A DNA stretch of 64,000 bases from Vibrio casei (lineage in GTDB: Bacteria; Pseudomonadota; Gammaproteobacteria; Enterobacterales; Vibrionaceae), in the NCBI RefSeq assembly GCF_002218025.2, contig NZ_AP018680.1, positions 1 through 64,000 on the forward strand. The letters are read 5' to 3'. Both the position numbers and the translations under genes were made by a program. The number at the start of each line of letters is the position of its first letter. Position 1 is the stretch's first letter. Shown here in pieces: positions 31,267 through 40,254 of this stretch. Under the pieces are notes generated by a model. It was not told where the DNA came from, made no database searches, and saw only the letters and a program-made list of their open reading frames with translations.

Positions 31267-31283
31267 CGATTGTTATACCTTGC

Positions 31284-32297
31284 TTACACAGGTTTTGAAT
31301 GTCTTTCAGTCATCGAGTTAAAAAAGTCGACAGTTTGATCGAGCACTTGGTTACGAAAACAATCAGCTTCACATAGTAGTTCATGTTTTGCACCTTCAAT
31401 AACAGCCAATTTTCCAAGTGGAGGCTGTTTTTTATTAAGCTTATTGATAAATCGACGCTGGGCTGCATTATCCACAACGCTATCTTCACTGGCTTGTATC
31501 AGCAATAAAGGCACATTGATCTGCTGTGCTTGTTGATTGCATTGTTTTGCGGCTAACAAGGATTGATGAACCCAATGGCTGCTCGGCCCACCTAATTGTA
31601 TATCAGGGATTTGCTCATATAAGCTTCTAAACCATTGGTAACGTAAAACGCTGCTGGTTAAATTATTCGTTTCAAAGGGTTTAGCATGGTAAGGCGTTTG
31701 CCCTGGTGCATAAACAGGCATGGTACTTCGTGTTGACATCCATTTGCTAAGTGGACTCGAAAATGGGCGTAAATACCATTGCATTTGAATGCCTATCATT
31801 GGCGCGCTTAATGTTACACCATCAAAGCCATGTTGTTGATGTGTTTGCAGGTAGCGTGTGGTAATTGCCCCCCCCATGGAATGGGCAAGAAAGAATTTTT
31901 GTTGATAGTGGTTTAATTGAAAGTGATTAAGAATGTGATGCAAATCTTTGATATAAAAATCAAAAAACTCCACATGGCCCATTTGTTTGTCGGCACAACA
32001 ACGTTCAGATAGCCCTTGACCTCGGTGGTCATAAGAATAAATATCGTAGCCCTGTTGAAATAAATCCCAAAAAACTTCTTGGTATTTATTCACGCTTTCA
32101 ATACGCCCATTAACGACCACGATCGCTTTGGTATGTTCTGGTTTGGTAAAGGAAACCCAATAGAGTTTTTTTCCTTGTTGACCTTCAATGAACCCATCGT
32201 TTCTGGTTTGCCAAAATGGCGCTAATGTTTGCTCTGAAAATTCAATTAAATTTTCTTCACTATTCCATCGGGGTTGCTCTGAGGTAGTTTGCTTCAT
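31284..32297 (-). CDS. pldB: Lysophospholipase L2 (alpha/beta hydrolase)
   Basis: Alpha/beta hydrolase of 337 aa. The nucleophile elbow is FFLAHSMGGAI, the oxyanion and HGG-like region VVVNGRIESVNKYQEVF, the acid residue near QASEDSVVDN and the catalytic His in GAKHELLCEAD. These, and the adjacent yigL, match E. coli PldB, an inner-membrane-associated lysophospholipase. I chose the ATG at 32297, preceded by GGAAAG; an ATG at 32309 would add four residues. Confidence 0.88.
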   Translation of the reverse strand: MKQTTSEQPRWNSEENLIEFSEQTLAPFWQTRNDGFIEGQQGKKLYWVSFTKPEHTKAIVVVNGRIESVNKYQEVFWDLFQQGYDIYSYDHRGQGLSERCCADKQMGHVEFFDFYIKDLHHILNHFQLNHYQQKFFLAHSMGGAITTRYLQTHQQHGFDGVTLSAPMIGIQMQWYLRPFSSPLSKWMSTRSTMPVYAPGQTPYHAKPFETNNLTSSVLRYQWFRSLYEQIPDIQLGGPSSHWVHQSLLAAKQCNQQAQQINVPLLLIQASEDSVVDNAAQRRFINKLNKKQPPLGKLAVIEGAKHELLCEADCFRNQVLDQTVDFFNSMTERHSKPV

Positions 32298-32516
32298 GTG
32301 GCTTTCCAATCAATAACACCGTTGCTACTGCTGTTACTATGCCATTTTTTGCCTTGAACCACAGCCCTTATCTCCGTATTTCATTATGGTCATTTAAAAT
32401 AATGAAGCTATTTTTCACTTAAGTACTTCGTTAAGTTTTGGTCAGCTTATAGCCAGATTGGTGCGGTTGCTTTATTGTTATTAATTATCGGTATAACACT
32501 AATAAAGTGGCTTTTT

Positions 32517-33530
32517 ATGAATCAACGCGTATTTTTCTTTGATTTACTTCGATGTGTAGCGGCGGTAGCGGTTATCGCCATTCATGTGCTTGCTCCTTAT
32601 CGTAACGAACTTGGCGTGATTTCATTTTCAAACTGGGCGACCGCGGTGAGTGTGAATAGCGTGTCACGTTGGGCGGTTCCTGTTTTTATTATGATTTCAG
32701 GGGCTTTGCTTCTAAGTGATGCTCGATCTTTTAATTTTAAATATTATGTTCAACGTCGCTTGGGCAAGGTCTTCATACCTTTTGTTGTATGGTCGTTGTT
32801 TTATGCCTATTTATCCGGTTGGACATCTACCGGTTTTGATTCATCAGTTAGTCAACAAGTGTTAAGTGATAGCCTTCATCATGAAACGTATTACCATCTT
32901 GGTTTCTTTTATTATTTTATCCCACTGTATTTATTGATTCCATTTTATCAAATATTTGTTCGTAAGATCGATGATACAACGTTGTATGTGACGGTGGTAT
33001 TGTGGTTGTTATGCACCACTTTATTTCTGTTCGGTATTGATGGCCCGTGGAGTAATCAATATTTTCTTTATAGTGGTTACTTGTTATTGGGATATGTCTG
33101 TTACCAAAAGGTACCGTTAACCTCTTCTTTTGTGGTTATTTTCGCTTTAATGGGCATTTTGGCTTTGTTGACGACGGTCGGAATGGTAATCGGTGGAAGT
33201 TTGGGTGTGAATGAATATACGGTAGGGCGTTGGTTATCGTATAAGACGTTAAATACTGTATTAGCGGCCAGTATGTTGTTCATGGTCTGTCGTTTTTACG
33301 GAGAAAGGCTGTCTGGCAAAGTGCGTAAAGTAGTTGGATTTATTAGTACTTACAGTTTAGGTATTTATATTCTTCACCCAATCTTTTTATGGCCAATGAA
33401 AAATTATGGTTGGTATCAAGGACATTCTGCTTGGGTTATTCCATTGTGGATAGTATTAAGTGGAGCTGGTGCATTAGGTTTAAGTTGGTTAATTGCTCGT
33501 TCCTCTAAAACTCGGTGGCTTTTGCCTTAA
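32517..33530 (+). CDS. Acyltransferase 3 family membrane protein
   Basis: Predicted O-acetyltransferase (OafA/WecH type), 337 aa with about ten membrane segments. The family opening is VFFFDLLRCVAAVAVIAIHVL, with the conserved Arg and His. The segment SRWAVPVFIMISGALLLSD is also typical. A GTGG stretch 7 nt upstream supports the ATG at 32517 over an earlier in-frame ATG. It is divergent from pldB and overlaps the end of the next, convergent gene by 4 nt. Acceptor sugar or lipid is unknown. Confidence 0.85.
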   Translation: MNQRVFFFDLLRCVAAVAVIAIHVLAPYRNELGVISFSNWATAVSVNSVSRWAVPVFIMISGALLLSDARSFNFKYYVQRRLGKVFIPFVVWSLFYAYLSGWTSTGFDSSVSQQVLSDSLHHETYYHLGFFYYFIPLYLLIPFYQIFVRKIDDTTLYVTVVLWLLCTTLFLFGIDGPWSNQYFLYSGYLLLGYVCYQKVPLTSSFVVIFALMGILALLTTVGMVIGGSLGVNEYTVGRWLSYKTLNTVLAASMLFMVCRFYGERLSGKVRKVVGFISTYSLGIYILHPIFLWPMKNYGWYQGHSAWVIPLWIVLSGAGALGLSWLIARSSKTRWLLP

Positions 33531-33859
33531 TCTCGTTTTAAGGCAAAATGCATAAAACGATGACCTTTATAAGTAAGAACACCTTTATCCCCAGTGTTGA
33601 GTGCACTAAAGTAATGAATGCCTACTTTAAACTCACGTTTTGGGCCTAAAGGTAACTTTTGTACATAAATCCAATATTCTTGGTCATCGTCACCGATGGC
33701 GGCGTTAGGAATATTGATGCTTTGCTTTTCTAATACGATGACATTGACTTTTTTTTCGGGAGCATCTTCTCCTAAGTTATGTTTTTTATGGAAACTTATA
33801 TACATCCAAGCGGCTAAGGCAATGAGTAACAATATACATATTAATAAGGTTATTGGCAT
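33527..33859 (-). CDS. DUF2500 family membrane protein (YhhM-like)
   Basis: A 110-residue protein with one N-terminal membrane helix (about 3-22) and a soluble beta-rich domain ending LNTGDKGVLTYKGHRFMHF, which closely resembles the C terminus of E. coli YhhM (DUF2500). yhhM, yhhN and yhhL cluster near rsmD-ftsY in E. coli, and all three counterparts are in this stretch. Function is unknown. Confidence 0.83.
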   Translation of the reverse strand: MPITLLICILLLIALAAWMYISFHKKHNLGEDAPEKKVNVIVLEKQSINIPNAAIGDDDQEYWIYVQKLPLGPKREFKVGIHYFSALNTGDKGVLTYKGHRFMHFALKRD

Positions 33860-34034
33860 AAAACGAATTCTAAGTAGTTAATTTATTTGATGATATTAGC
33901 TCGTCTAAGAGAATCAACCGTGATCAAGTTGGTTTTTTCTCGAGGAATCGCTAGTTTTCTTTAAGTTATCTTGTTGTAGTGTGGATTATAGTAAACGAAA
34001 TCTATCCATTATGATTGGATGATGAGGGGGAGTG

Positions 34035-34400
34035 GTGTCAGACATTGAAAAAGTAGTTTCCCATACTCGCCGTTTGGAGCGTTTATTAAGGGAACAATAT
34101 CATGCGACAGGGCAAGGTTTACTAGAGTTAACAGAAAGCTGTGCAAGTCGTTTACCTCACGATGTTGTTCAAAAAATTCATTATATTTCTAGTATTAGGC
34201 AGCAATTATTAGATGATGATGATTATCAATTGAAAGACAAAGAAGCTTTTATTCAACTTTGTATCGAATGTGAAAAAGAGCTGACACCAAGAAGTGGTAA
34301 ATTTATTTGGGGAGTGGCTATTTTTTTGGTTATTTTAATGACGATAGGGGCATTATTGTTTTATACCATCCATTGGGATGTCGTTATGAAATATCTATAA
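34035..34400 (+). CDS. Tail-anchored helical protein of unknown function
   Basis: About 121 residues. The first 90 are soluble and probably helical (HTRRLERLLREQYHATGQGL, then IHYISSIRQQLLDDDD). A C-terminal hydrophobic segment (about 94-115, FIWGVAIFLVILMTIGALLF) would anchor it with the bulk in the cytoplasm. GAGGGGGAG precedes two adjacent GTG codons; the second (34035) has better spacing. A strong terminator follows. I do not recognise the family with confidence. Confidence 0.75.
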   Translation: MSDIEKVVSHTRRLERLLREQYHATGQGLLELTESCASRLPHDVVQKIHYISSIRQQLLDDDDYQLKDKEAFIQLCIECEKELTPRSGKFIWGVAIFLVILMTIGALLFYTIHWDVVMKYL

Positions 34401-34428
34401 ATTAATATAATGTATTGATAATAAACAA

Positions 34429-34455
34429 AAAGGACGCCTATGCGTCCTTTTTTTG
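34429..34455. terminator. Bidirectional terminator at 34.4 kb
   Basis: AAAGGACGC and GCGTCCTTT form a 9-bp stem around CTAT, with A and T tracts on both sides. It serves the tail-anchored protein gene (plus) and the 25-codon ORF at 34468-34545 (minus). Confidence 0.9.
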
Positions 34456-34467
34456 TTTGGTATTCAA

Positions 34468-34545
34468 TTAAGAAATCATTGGTAGAGTCATCAAACCAAC
34501 CATTACTGCAATTAATACCAATCCTTGTCTTTGAGATGTAGTCAT
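34468..34545 (-). CDS. 25-residue single-TM membrane peptide
   Basis: The frame reads MTTSQRQGLVLIAVMVGLMT followed by LPMIS and a stop. It has a short polar N terminus and one hydrophobic helix of about 16 residues. A strong ribosome binding site (AGAAGGAAG) lies 7 nt upstream of the ATG, and the bidirectional terminator lies just after the stop. An AT-rich promoter-like stretch with TATATT is upstream near 34577-34582. The combination of promoter-like sequence, ribosome binding site, hydrophobic frame and terminator is what a genuine small membrane protein gene shows. I do not recognise it as a named family. Confidence 0.65.
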   Translation of the reverse strand: MTTSQRQGLVLIAVMVGLMTLPMIS

Positions 34546-34599
34546 GAGAAAACTTCCTTCTGGTTGATTGAATATGCAGCTAATATAACAAAAAAAAAG

Positions 34600-35221
34600 C
34601 AGTTGATCTAGATCTATTTAAAAATGGCTTGAAAATGTAAGTTTAATGTCAATATTTTATGGTTAATAGATCTATTAACATTGTCTATTATAATAATGGA
34701 ATCATTGATTTCATTTATTTGTTTGAATGTACCTATGTCAAATTATTGAAATTTAACAGATTTATTTATTTTTTTTATATCTTTATTTTACTTTTTAATT
34801 TTAGTTATGGTTTTACTATGGTTGGTCACCTGTGTTTGGTTTTATTAATTTATTGCCTTTTTATTGTATTTTTTGACTGAAATATGACAGAAATTGAGAT
34901 TGTATCTCATTAAGAATAGTGAGTAGGGTTGATAATAAGTTATCAATTATTTTTTAGACCTGTGTGGTGGTTATTAGTACAGTTAATTGTTATTTAAATT
35001 ATTGTTATTTAAGTGGTTATTTTTTATGTTTGTTTTTTGAGCAGGTAAACTTGTTTTTTTGAATGCTTGACGCCTCAAGTGAGGGTTTTGTGTTTTTTTT
35101 GTTTGTTTTCATATTATGAGTTTGTACTTGAGAAAGAAAAAACGAATGCTGCGGTTATTTTCATCTTTACCTTAAACAAAGGTCTCTCTAAACTAACTTG
35201 ATAAATTGAAAGGGGAAGTGC
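34600..35221. other. Long AT-rich intergenic region
   Basis: Very AT-rich, with long T runs. A plus-strand frame at 34659-34880 has no ribosome binding site and is rich in Phe, Tyr and Ile codons, so I do not call it. A small hairpin CCTC/GAGG at 35073-35084 followed by a T-rich stretch might be a weak terminator. Otherwise I see only the presumed promoter and AAGGGG ribosome binding site of the yhhN-like gene. Confidence 0.55.
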
Positions 35222-35884
35222 ATGTGGTATTGGCTTGTAATGGGCGTTTTTATGCTCGCGATACTTAGCGTTTTAGGTAAAAAAAACACGCAGTTATTCT
35301 TTTTCATTAAACTGCTTATGTTTGTTTGTTTTCTATTGTTTATTTTTTATGTCCCAAGTCTTTTGAGCTCTTCACATTTATGGGTAGGCTTTGCCTTGGT
35401 GTTTTTTATTGCATGTGATGCGCTTGAAACTTACTCTTCTCGATATAAAAGAGAATCCGATACGCGACAAATCTCTATATATAAAAAGTGGCAGTTTATG
35501 TGCTTTTCTATTGCTTGCTTTGGTTATAGCTTGGCATTTTGGATGGAAGTTCAAGCGTTAACATGGGCGGTGCCCGTGTTTCTGTTTGCTTTGATTGTTG
35601 TGGTGTTTTTTCTATTACTACCTTTACTTGATCGATTTGCCGTTCAATCAGCAATCGTTGCGGTTATGTTATGGCAATTGTCGTGGGCTGCTGGGGAGGT
35701 ATGGCGCTATCATCGATTAATGCTCGATTTTAGTGGTTTCTTTGGAACTCTTTTATTGTCTATTTCCGTATTAATGTGGGCTATTCATCACTTTAAGCAA
35801 CCTTTTCGATTTTCCAAGGAGTGGATCACTCTGAGTTATTTTGGAGCACATGCTTTGATTTTAGCGCCATTAATATTGAGATAA
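35222..35884 (+). CDS. Lysoplasmalogenase-family membrane protein (YhhN-like)
   Basis: A 220-residue polytopic protein with about eight membrane helices, resembling E. coli YhhN/TMEM86. Conserved positions include FFIACDALETYSS, WQLSWAAGEVWRYHR and the C-terminal LSYFGAHALILAPL. TMEM86 members hydrolyse lysoplasmalogen; activity of bacterial YhhN is less clear. It is not co-directional with yhhM and yhhL, but all lie in the same neighbourhood next to rsmD. Confidence 0.8.
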   Translation: MWYWLVMGVFMLAILSVLGKKNTQLFFFIKLLMFVCFLLFIFYVPSLLSSSHLWVGFALVFFIACDALETYSSRYKRESDTRQISIYKKWQFMCFSIACFGYSLAFWMEVQALTWAVPVFLFALIVVVFFLLLPLLDRFAVQSAIVAVMLWQLSWAAGEVWRYHRLMLDFSGFFGTLLLSISVLMWAIHHFKQPFRFSKEWITLSYFGAHALILAPLILR

Positions 35885-35907
35885 TCATGTAGTGCTAGCT
35901 AATTTTG

Positions 35908-36180
35908 TTACTTTAAGTATTTATTTTTAATATCTATTAAAGCAAAGGTTCCAAATAGGAAGATGGAAAGCTTTTCCCATTTAGTCAGTGTGACTTCTTT
36001 GCCTAATGCATTACCTGAAAACAGTAAACTTTGTAATCCATGCATGAAGATCATAAATATCGCCATGACATTGAGCGCGACATGAGTAAAACCAGGAAAA
36101 GGTCGGATAAAATTAAGGATAAAGACTCCCCAAACTACCAACATAAATAACTTGGCAATAATATTAATGATCTTTTTCAT
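35908..36180 (-). CDS. DUF1145 family membrane protein (YhhL-like)
   Basis: A 90-residue protein with three hydrophobic segments. LMLVVWGVFILNFIRPFPG and IFMIFMHGLQSLLF, followed by WEKLSIFLFGTFAL, match E. coli YhhL (DUF1145). It is directly downstream of rsmD on the same strand (15-nt gap), the E. coli arrangement inverted as a block. An AGG ribosome binding site precedes the ATG. Function unknown. Confidence 0.85.
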   Translation of the reverse strand: MKKIINIIAKLFMLVVWGVFILNFIRPFPGFTHVALNVMAIFMIFMHGLQSLLFSGNALGKEVTLTKWEKLSIFLFGTFALIDIKNKYLK

Positions 36181-36195
36181 GTGAATGACCTGCTG

Positions 36196-36795
36196 TTATT
36201 CATGGTGGGTTTGATAAAGGCGATAGCTGACTTGGCCTGCGGTTTTTTCTCGGTGTAATAACCAATGCTCGGGGAGTCTTGGCAAGACTAATTCTTTTTC
36301 TGTTTCTATGTATATTTGAGCATGAGGTGCTAACCAGCTATTGTTTTCCAGTAGCGTAATGGTGTCTTCTAATAACCCTTGCCGAAAAGGCGGATCGATA
36401 AACACCACATCATAAGGTGTTCCTGTTTTTTGCAAAAATAATAGAGCATCCTGTTGAATTAATTCAATATTACTTGCTTTTAACTGTTGAGTATTTTTTA
36501 CTAATTGTTGGTATGCTTGTTTATTGATTTCTATCATCGTTACTAATTCAGCTTGACGTGATGCCGCTTCAAACCCTAACCCACCTGAGCCAGTAAAAAG
36601 ATCCAAACAACGTGCATGAGGAATATCGGCTGCTAACCAATTGAATAACGTTTCTTTTACTCTATCCGTGGTGGGTCTCAGCCCTTGAGCATCATGCACG
36701 GGAAGCTTTCGTCCTCGCCATAAACCACTGATGATCCGAACAAAGCCAGTAGTTGGCTTACTGTTTGATGTGTTTGTCGCTTTACGTCTTTGCAT
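36196..36795 (-). CDS. rsmD: 16S rRNA (guanine(966)-N2)-methyltransferase RsmD
   Basis: SAM-dependent methyltransferase (199 aa) acting on G966 of 16S rRNA. FVRIISGLWRGRKLPV opens the family domain. Motif I is CLDLFTGSGGLGFEAASR, and motif IV, the N-methyltransferase signature, is VVFIDPPFR. The basic N-terminal tail (about 1-18) is variable. It is divergent from ftsY, the arrangement conserved across gammaproteobacteria. Confidence 0.95.
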   Translation of the reverse strand: MQRRKATNTSNSKPTTGFVRIISGLWRGRKLPVHDAQGLRPTTDRVKETLFNWLAADIPHARCLDLFTGSGGLGFEAASRQAELVTMIEINKQAYQQLVKNTQQLKASNIELIQQDALLFLQKTGTPYDVVFIDPPFRQGLLEDTITLLENNSWLAPHAQIYIETEKELVLPRLPEHWLLHREKTAGQVSYRLYQTHHE

Positions 36796-36998
36796 AGAGA
36801 ATAAACCGCAGATAGATTTTTTAGACCACAGATAAAGTGATAGTATATCAAGCCTCTGAGTGTGTGTTCAGAGTTTTGTCGTTTTTCTGATTGGCATTGA
36901 TTTGATATTATGGTCAACGATATGCGGCAGGATTGTAATACCAATATTAATATCATTAATTTAGTCACTTTAATTCAAAGTGAATGCTAGGATTTTCC

Positions 36999-38273
36999 AT
37001 GACAGCTAAAAAGAAACGCGGTTTACTCTCATGGCTTGGTTTTGCTGATGAAGAAAACAAATCATCGGTTGACAATCAAGCGGAAGCGCAACGGTCTCTT
37101 GAATTTGATGAGTCGAGTGAACGTGTTACGGATAGCGAAACCGTTGAGCCAGAGGCGATTGTAGAATCAAAGGAATTGGCTACTGAAGTTGATGTGGCTG
37201 ATGACTCTGAACGGTTAGAAATGTCGGTTGAAGTGGCGGGAAATGAAGATCTAGCAGATCAAGTACTCGACGGTGATCTCGAACAACCGATTGAGCTTCA
37301 ACAAGTTCAAGCTTTAGAAAACGATCGAATTCAAGAACAAACGAAACCGACCGAAAGCTTTTTTGCTCGTTTAAAGCGTAGTTTACAGCGCACGAAACAA
37401 AACATTGGCGCGGGTTTTTTTGGGTTATTCAAAGACAAAAAAATTGATGATGAACTATTTGAAGAACTAGAAGAACAATTACTTATTGCTGACGTGGGAA
37501 TGAATACTACGGTTAAAATTATAGATAGTTTGACCGAAAAAGCGTCTCGTCAAGATTTGCAAGATGGTGAAGCTTTATATGGTTTATTAAAGCAAGAAAT
37601 GGCCGATATTTTATCGGATGTTGAGCGGCCATTAGAGATTGATGCCAGCAAAACTCCATACGTTATTTTAATGGTGGGTGTGAATGGTGTAGGCAAAACG
37701 ACCACCATTGGTAAATTGGCTAAGCAATTTCAATCCCAAGGTAAGTCGGTCATTTTAGCCGCGGGAGATACGTTTCGCGCTGCCGCGGTTGAGCAACTTC
37801 AAGTTTGGGGGCAGCGTAATGATGTGCCAGTTATTGCTCAACATACTGGCGCAGATAGTGCATCGGTAATTTATGATGCGATTGAAGCCGCGCGTGCTCG
37901 TGGGGTTGATGTAGTGATTGCAGATACGGCAGGCCGTTTGCAAAATAAGAGTCATTTAATGGAAGAGTTGCGTAAAATTGTCCGTGTTATGAAAAAAATT
38001 GACGATTCTGCACCACATGAAGTGATGCTAACGTTAGATGCAGGCACAGGGCAAAACGCAATAAGCCAAGCAAAATTATTCAGCGATGTTGCACCCGTAA
38101 CGGGCATTAATTTAACTAAGCTGGATGGCACCGCAAAAGGTGGCGTCATTTTTGCCTTAGCCGACCAATTTAAAATTCCAATTCGTTATATTGGTGTCGG
38201 TGAAGGGATTGATGATTTGCGCCCGTTTGAAGCTCAAGATTTCATTGAAGCGCTATTTAGTAGAGAAGAATAA
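36999..38273 (+). CDS. ftsY: Signal recognition particle receptor FtsY
   Basis: SRP receptor GTPase (424 aa). A basic amphipathic start (TAKKKRGLLSWLGF) precedes a long acidic A region (about 15-110), as in enterobacterial FtsY. The NG domain has G1 GVNGVGKTTTIGKLA, the ILAAGDTFRAAAVEQL insert, G3 DTAGRLQNK and G4 TKLDGTAKGG. I chose the ATG at 36999, preceded by AGGA at 6 nt. It heads the ftsY-ftsE-ftsX-rpoH cluster. Confidence 0.96.
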   Translation: MTAKKKRGLLSWLGFADEENKSSVDNQAEAQRSLEFDESSERVTDSETVEPEAIVESKELATEVDVADDSERLEMSVEVAGNEDLADQVLDGDLEQPIELQQVQALENDRIQEQTKPTESFFARLKRSLQRTKQNIGAGFFGLFKDKKIDDELFEELEEQLLIADVGMNTTVKIIDSLTEKASRQDLQDGEALYGLLKQEMADILSDVERPLEIDASKTPYVILMVGVNGVGKTTTIGKLAKQFQSQGKSVILAAGDTFRAAAVEQLQVWGQRNDVPVIAQHTGADSASVIYDAIEAARARGVDVVIADTAGRLQNKSHLMEELRKIVRVMKKIDDSAPHEVMLTLDAGTGQNAISQAKLFSDVAPVTGINLTKLDGTAKGGVIFALADQFKIPIRYIGVGEGIDDLRPFEAQDFIEALFSREE

Positions 38274-38345
38274 ACGTATATCAGGTCTTGGAATGAAAAC
38301 TGTTAATTCAGGCCGATATTTGAAGCTGGTGTTTAAGGAAAAAAA

Positions 38346-39020
38346 ATGATCAACTTTCAACAAGTCAGCAAAGTATATCGTGGTGGTCATCAGGCTCTGC
38401 AAAAGGTCGATTTTCATTTGCGTCGTGGTGAAATGGCATTTCTTGGTGGCCATTCTGGTGCCGGTAAAAGTACCTTATTAAAACTTATTTGCGCGATAGA
38501 ACGCCCAAGTGATGGAAAAATACTTTTTAATGATCATGATATTAGCCGAATAAAAAGCGGTGATATTCCCTTTTTACGTCGCAACATTGGCATCATTTTT
38601 CAAGATCATAAATTATTGATGGATCGCACTGTTTTCGATAATGTGGCATTGCCTATGCGGATTGAAGGCGCTTCGGAAAATGAAATCAAACGCCGTGTTT
38701 CTGCCGCTTTAGATAAGATTGGCATGTTAGATAAAGCGCCGTGTTTGCCTCGTCAATTATCCGGTGGTGAACAACAACGTGTCGGCATTGCTAGAGCAGT
38801 GGTGAATCGCCCTCGCCTATTATTGGCTGATGAGCCTACTGGTAACCTTGATTATGATTTATCTCATCAGGTATTACATTTACTCGAAGAATTTAATCGT
38901 GCTGGTGTTTCGATTATTTTAGCGACCCATGACTTGGAATTGGTGAATAGCCGTCCTCAATATCGTCGATTTGAATTAAACCAAGGTTTTTTAAGTGAGG
39001 TTGAGCGTTATGGCCAATAA
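38346..39020 (+). CDS. ftsE: Cell division ATP-binding protein FtsE
   Basis: ABC-type ATPase (224 aa) that with FtsX activates septal peptidoglycan hydrolases through EnvC. Walker A is [12 protein letters not shown], the signature [16 protein letters not shown], Walker [13 protein letters not shown] and the H-loop LATHDLE. Its last codons overlap the ftsX start by 11 nt. Confidence 0.96.
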   Translation: MINFQQVSKVYRGGHQALQKVDFHLRRGEMAFLGGHSGAGKSTLLKLICAIERPSDGKILFNDHDISRIKSGDIPFLRRNIGIIFQDHKLLMDRTVFDNVALPMRIEGASENEIKRRVSAALDKIGMLDKAPCLPRQLSGGEQQRVGIARAVVNRPRLLLADEPTGNLDYDLSHQVLHLLEEFNRAGVSIILATHDLELVNSRPQYRRFELNQGFLSEVERYGQ

Positions 39021-39981
39021 GAAAGTTAACGCGGTTAAAAAATCTAACGCACCCGCACGGCCAGCCTCTGAAGGATTTATCCGTTCTCATATTAAACAGG
39101 CCAAAATTGCATTTAATAATTTAATGCAGCGCCCGCTTGGCACCATTTTGACATTAGCTGTGGTCGCTATGTCGCTTGCACTACCTGCCACTTTTTATAC
39201 GGCGGGGAAGAATATAGCGACAGTGGCTCAAGATATGAACACCGCTTCACAGATGAGTGTCTATTTAAAAGAAGGCACCCCAGAAGCTCGCTTAATGGTA
39301 TTGAAAGATCAGCTAGAAAGTTGGTCAGAAGTTCAATCGGTGCAATATATTTCATCACAACAAGGCTTAGATGATTTAAGTCAGTTTGCCGGTTTAGAAA
39401 AAGCGATGTCATTATTAAGTGATACCGCTTTACCTCCTGTGCTTATTGTTCTTCCTAAGACGGAATTCCAACAAACTGATATCGCGAAAGCTTTATCTAA
39501 GAAACTTCAAGCACAAAGTGATGTCACTGATGTGCGGATGGATGAAGATTGGTTTGCACGTTTAGATGCCATTAAACATCTTGCGTACATAGTGTCGTGT
39601 TCGTTTGCGGTATTGATGTTGGTGTCGGTCTTTTTAATTGTGGGTAATACGTTACGTTTTAATGTACTGGCCCATAAAGAAGAGATTCAAGTAATGAAGC
39701 TGATTGGTGCCACCGATCGTTTTATTCTTCGACCTTATTTGTATACCGGTTTATGGTTAGGTTTTCTAGGAGCGGTTATTGCTTGGTTAATGACAATGAT
39801 GATCACATTATTAGTCAGTGGTGCTGTGGATAACCTCGCCAATCTTTATGATAGCCACTTTAGCTTAACCAGTTTAGGTTGGGATGAAAGTATTTTATTA
39901 TTGATGCTTGGTTCTACATTAGGTTGGATCGCGGCCAATTTATCAGCAAGAAAACATTTAAAAGAAATTGAACCTGTTTAA
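39010..39981 (+). CDS. ftsX: Cell division protein FtsX
   Basis: Permease-like partner of FtsE, 323 aa with four membrane helices: about 45-68, then after a periplasmic loop of some 120 residues, three more around 190-215, 240-265 and 290-310. N-terminal IKQAKIAFNNLMQRPLGTIL and the region HKEEIQVMKLIGATDRFI are family hallmarks. I chose the ATG at 39010, which overlaps ftsE; GTG at 38995 is less likely. rpoH follows after a 270-bp gap. Confidence 0.95.
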   Translation: MANKKVNAVKKSNAPARPASEGFIRSHIKQAKIAFNNLMQRPLGTILTLAVVAMSLALPATFYTAGKNIATVAQDMNTASQMSVYLKEGTPEARLMVLKDQLESWSEVQSVQYISSQQGLDDLSQFAGLEKAMSLLSDTALPPVLIVLPKTEFQQTDIAKALSKKLQAQSDVTDVRMDEDWFARLDAIKHLAYIVSCSFAVLMLVSVFLIVGNTLRFNVLAHKEEIQVMKLIGATDRFILRPYLYTGLWLGFLGAVIAWLMTMMITLLVSGAVDNLANLYDSHFSLTSLGWDESILLLMLGSTLGWIAANLSARKHLKEIEPV

Positions 39982-40254
39982 ATTTTAGGCCTCTAATAAC
40001 CGAATACCGGAAATTATAGGCTTTGATAAATAGTTCGACATACGTTTAAGTCTTTTAAATCTAGGAATTAATCATATATTTAATTTGTTTCTAGTTCGTA
40101 TTAAATAAGATGTAGGCAATCTCTTGCATTCTGTGAATTTGCTATGAATAATAGTTACCCCCTTGAAGATAGGCTTATTTAAGTCCAGAATAGGTGGGTT
40201 GAAATACAGCAATATGTTTTAAAAGAGTTCAACTAGAGTCAAGTGAGGAATTGA
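39982..40254 (+). promoter_or_regulatory. rpoH upstream region
   Basis: The 273-bp gap between ftsX and rpoH has room for the several promoters known in other bacteria. CCCCCTTGAAG at 40158-40168 looks like a heat-shock -35 element but lacks a good -10. GAGGA lies just upstream of the ATG at 40255. I could not assign promoters firmly. Confidence 0.4.

Noticed and set aside
34659..34880. Plus-strand frame of 73 codons in the AT-rich gap
   Set aside because: It has no ribosome binding site, its residues are dominated by Phe, Tyr, Ile and Leu as expected from AT-rich noise, and no family is recognisable.
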